Shown here one piece after another: positions 16,949-17,275 of a stretch of DNA of 17,275 nucleotides. Below the pieces are notes generated by a model. It worked only from the letters and a program-made list of their open reading frames with translations. It was not told the DNA's origin and made no database searches. The stretch is from Pelagophyceae sp. CCMP2097. Taxonomy: Eukaryota > Sar > Pelagophyceae. Location: assembly GCA_026770575.1 (NCBI GenBank), contig MU657191.1:481640-498914 (forward strand). Reading direction: 5' to 3'. Position numbers and translations under genes: made by a program. The first letter of the stretch is position 1; each line of letters starts with the position of its first letter.

Positions 16949-17275
16949 GCCCCCGAGAGAGTCCGAGGCCTCGACGTCGGGACCTCCGAGTCGCGTTCTT
17001 CGAACGTTCGGACTCGATCGGAGAACATGATAGTAGGGGTCGACACTAAAAATAGGGGTCGCCGGGCTTCGGAGCTGGTGTATAAGAGGGATTCGGTGAG
17101 GTCGTGGGCGAGGGTAGTCAGTTCGGAGGGGTCCCGTGGAGGGCGCGACGGGCGATGGAAGGTGTTTAGAATCTCCGTCCGGGACGGGCTGGTTGTAATT
17201 TTTGTCCGGGACGGACCGTTTGATGGGCTGCGATCGCGATGCAACTCGGACTTGTGGCGTCACGACTTGGGTGGC
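16949..17275. other. 5' flank of the ankyrin gene; no gene recognised
   Basis: The minus-strand frame of the ankyrin gene stays open through here but lacks an ATG and loses the codon bias of the coding part, so this is read as promoter/5' UTR. A direct repeat GTCCGGGACGG occurs near 17177 and 17205, and TAGGGGTCG recurs near 17034 and 17052. Nothing else could be assigned. Confidence 0.45.

Noticed and set aside
16949..17263. Extension of the ankyrin protein to 17263
   Set aside because: The upstream frame begins with GTG, contains no ATG and loses codon bias; eukaryotic initiation is more likely at 16948.

Overview
The window looks like nuclear DNA of a GC-rich, compact-genome eukaryote, most likely a unicellular alga. 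A pelagophyte such as Aureococcus or a prasinophyte would fit; this is inferred from base composition and gene style and is not proven. The evidence is multi-exon genes with short GT-AG introns (about 44-120 nt) that join recognisable protein domains across frame changes, strictly eukaryotic families (cytosolic peptide:N-glycanase with a PUB domain, nucleotide-sugar/triose-phosphate-type transporter, C2 protein), and cut-and-paste DNA transposons with target-site duplications.

Layout. 1-1486: a transposon-rich flank with G-runs, a composite element (223-1348) bounded by inverted repeats and TA dinucleotides, and a hAT-like MITE (306-735) inserted in it. 1487-3472 (+): a drug/metabolite-superfamily transporter. 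3628-5758 (+): an ABC half-transporter, three exons. 5926-8001 (-): peptide:N-glycanase, three exons. 8002-8660: the divergent promoter shared with the next gene, carrying a second hAT-like MITE (8260-8607, 8-bp TSD). 8661-9393 (+): a DinB-like protein, three exons. 9604-10732: a third hAT-like element (8-bp TSD) with a BED-finger-like remnant and a nested repeat. 10698-11915 (-): an SGNH hydrolase whose 3' end lies inside that element. 12402-13069 (+): an unrecognised signal-peptide protein, three exons. 13308-15353 (+): a C2-domain protein with about nine exons. 15512-16948 (-): an acidic protein with a possible GNAT-like domain and ankyrin repeats.

The genes do not form a pathway. Several are linked to membranes, secretion or glycoproteins (sugar-type transporter, ABC exporter, N-glycanase, secreted/anchored SGNH hydrolase), but neighbour context means little in a eukaryotic genome.

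The two most notable points are (1) the N-glycanase architecture: transglutaminase-like core, then a single cyanovirin-N-like (CVNH) repeat lacking both canonical cysteines, then a C-terminal PUB domain; and (2) a transposon insertion that replaced the last codons and stop of the SGNH hydrolase. Exon boundaries were derived by hand from splice motifs, reading-phase agreement and family similarity, and need transcript support.
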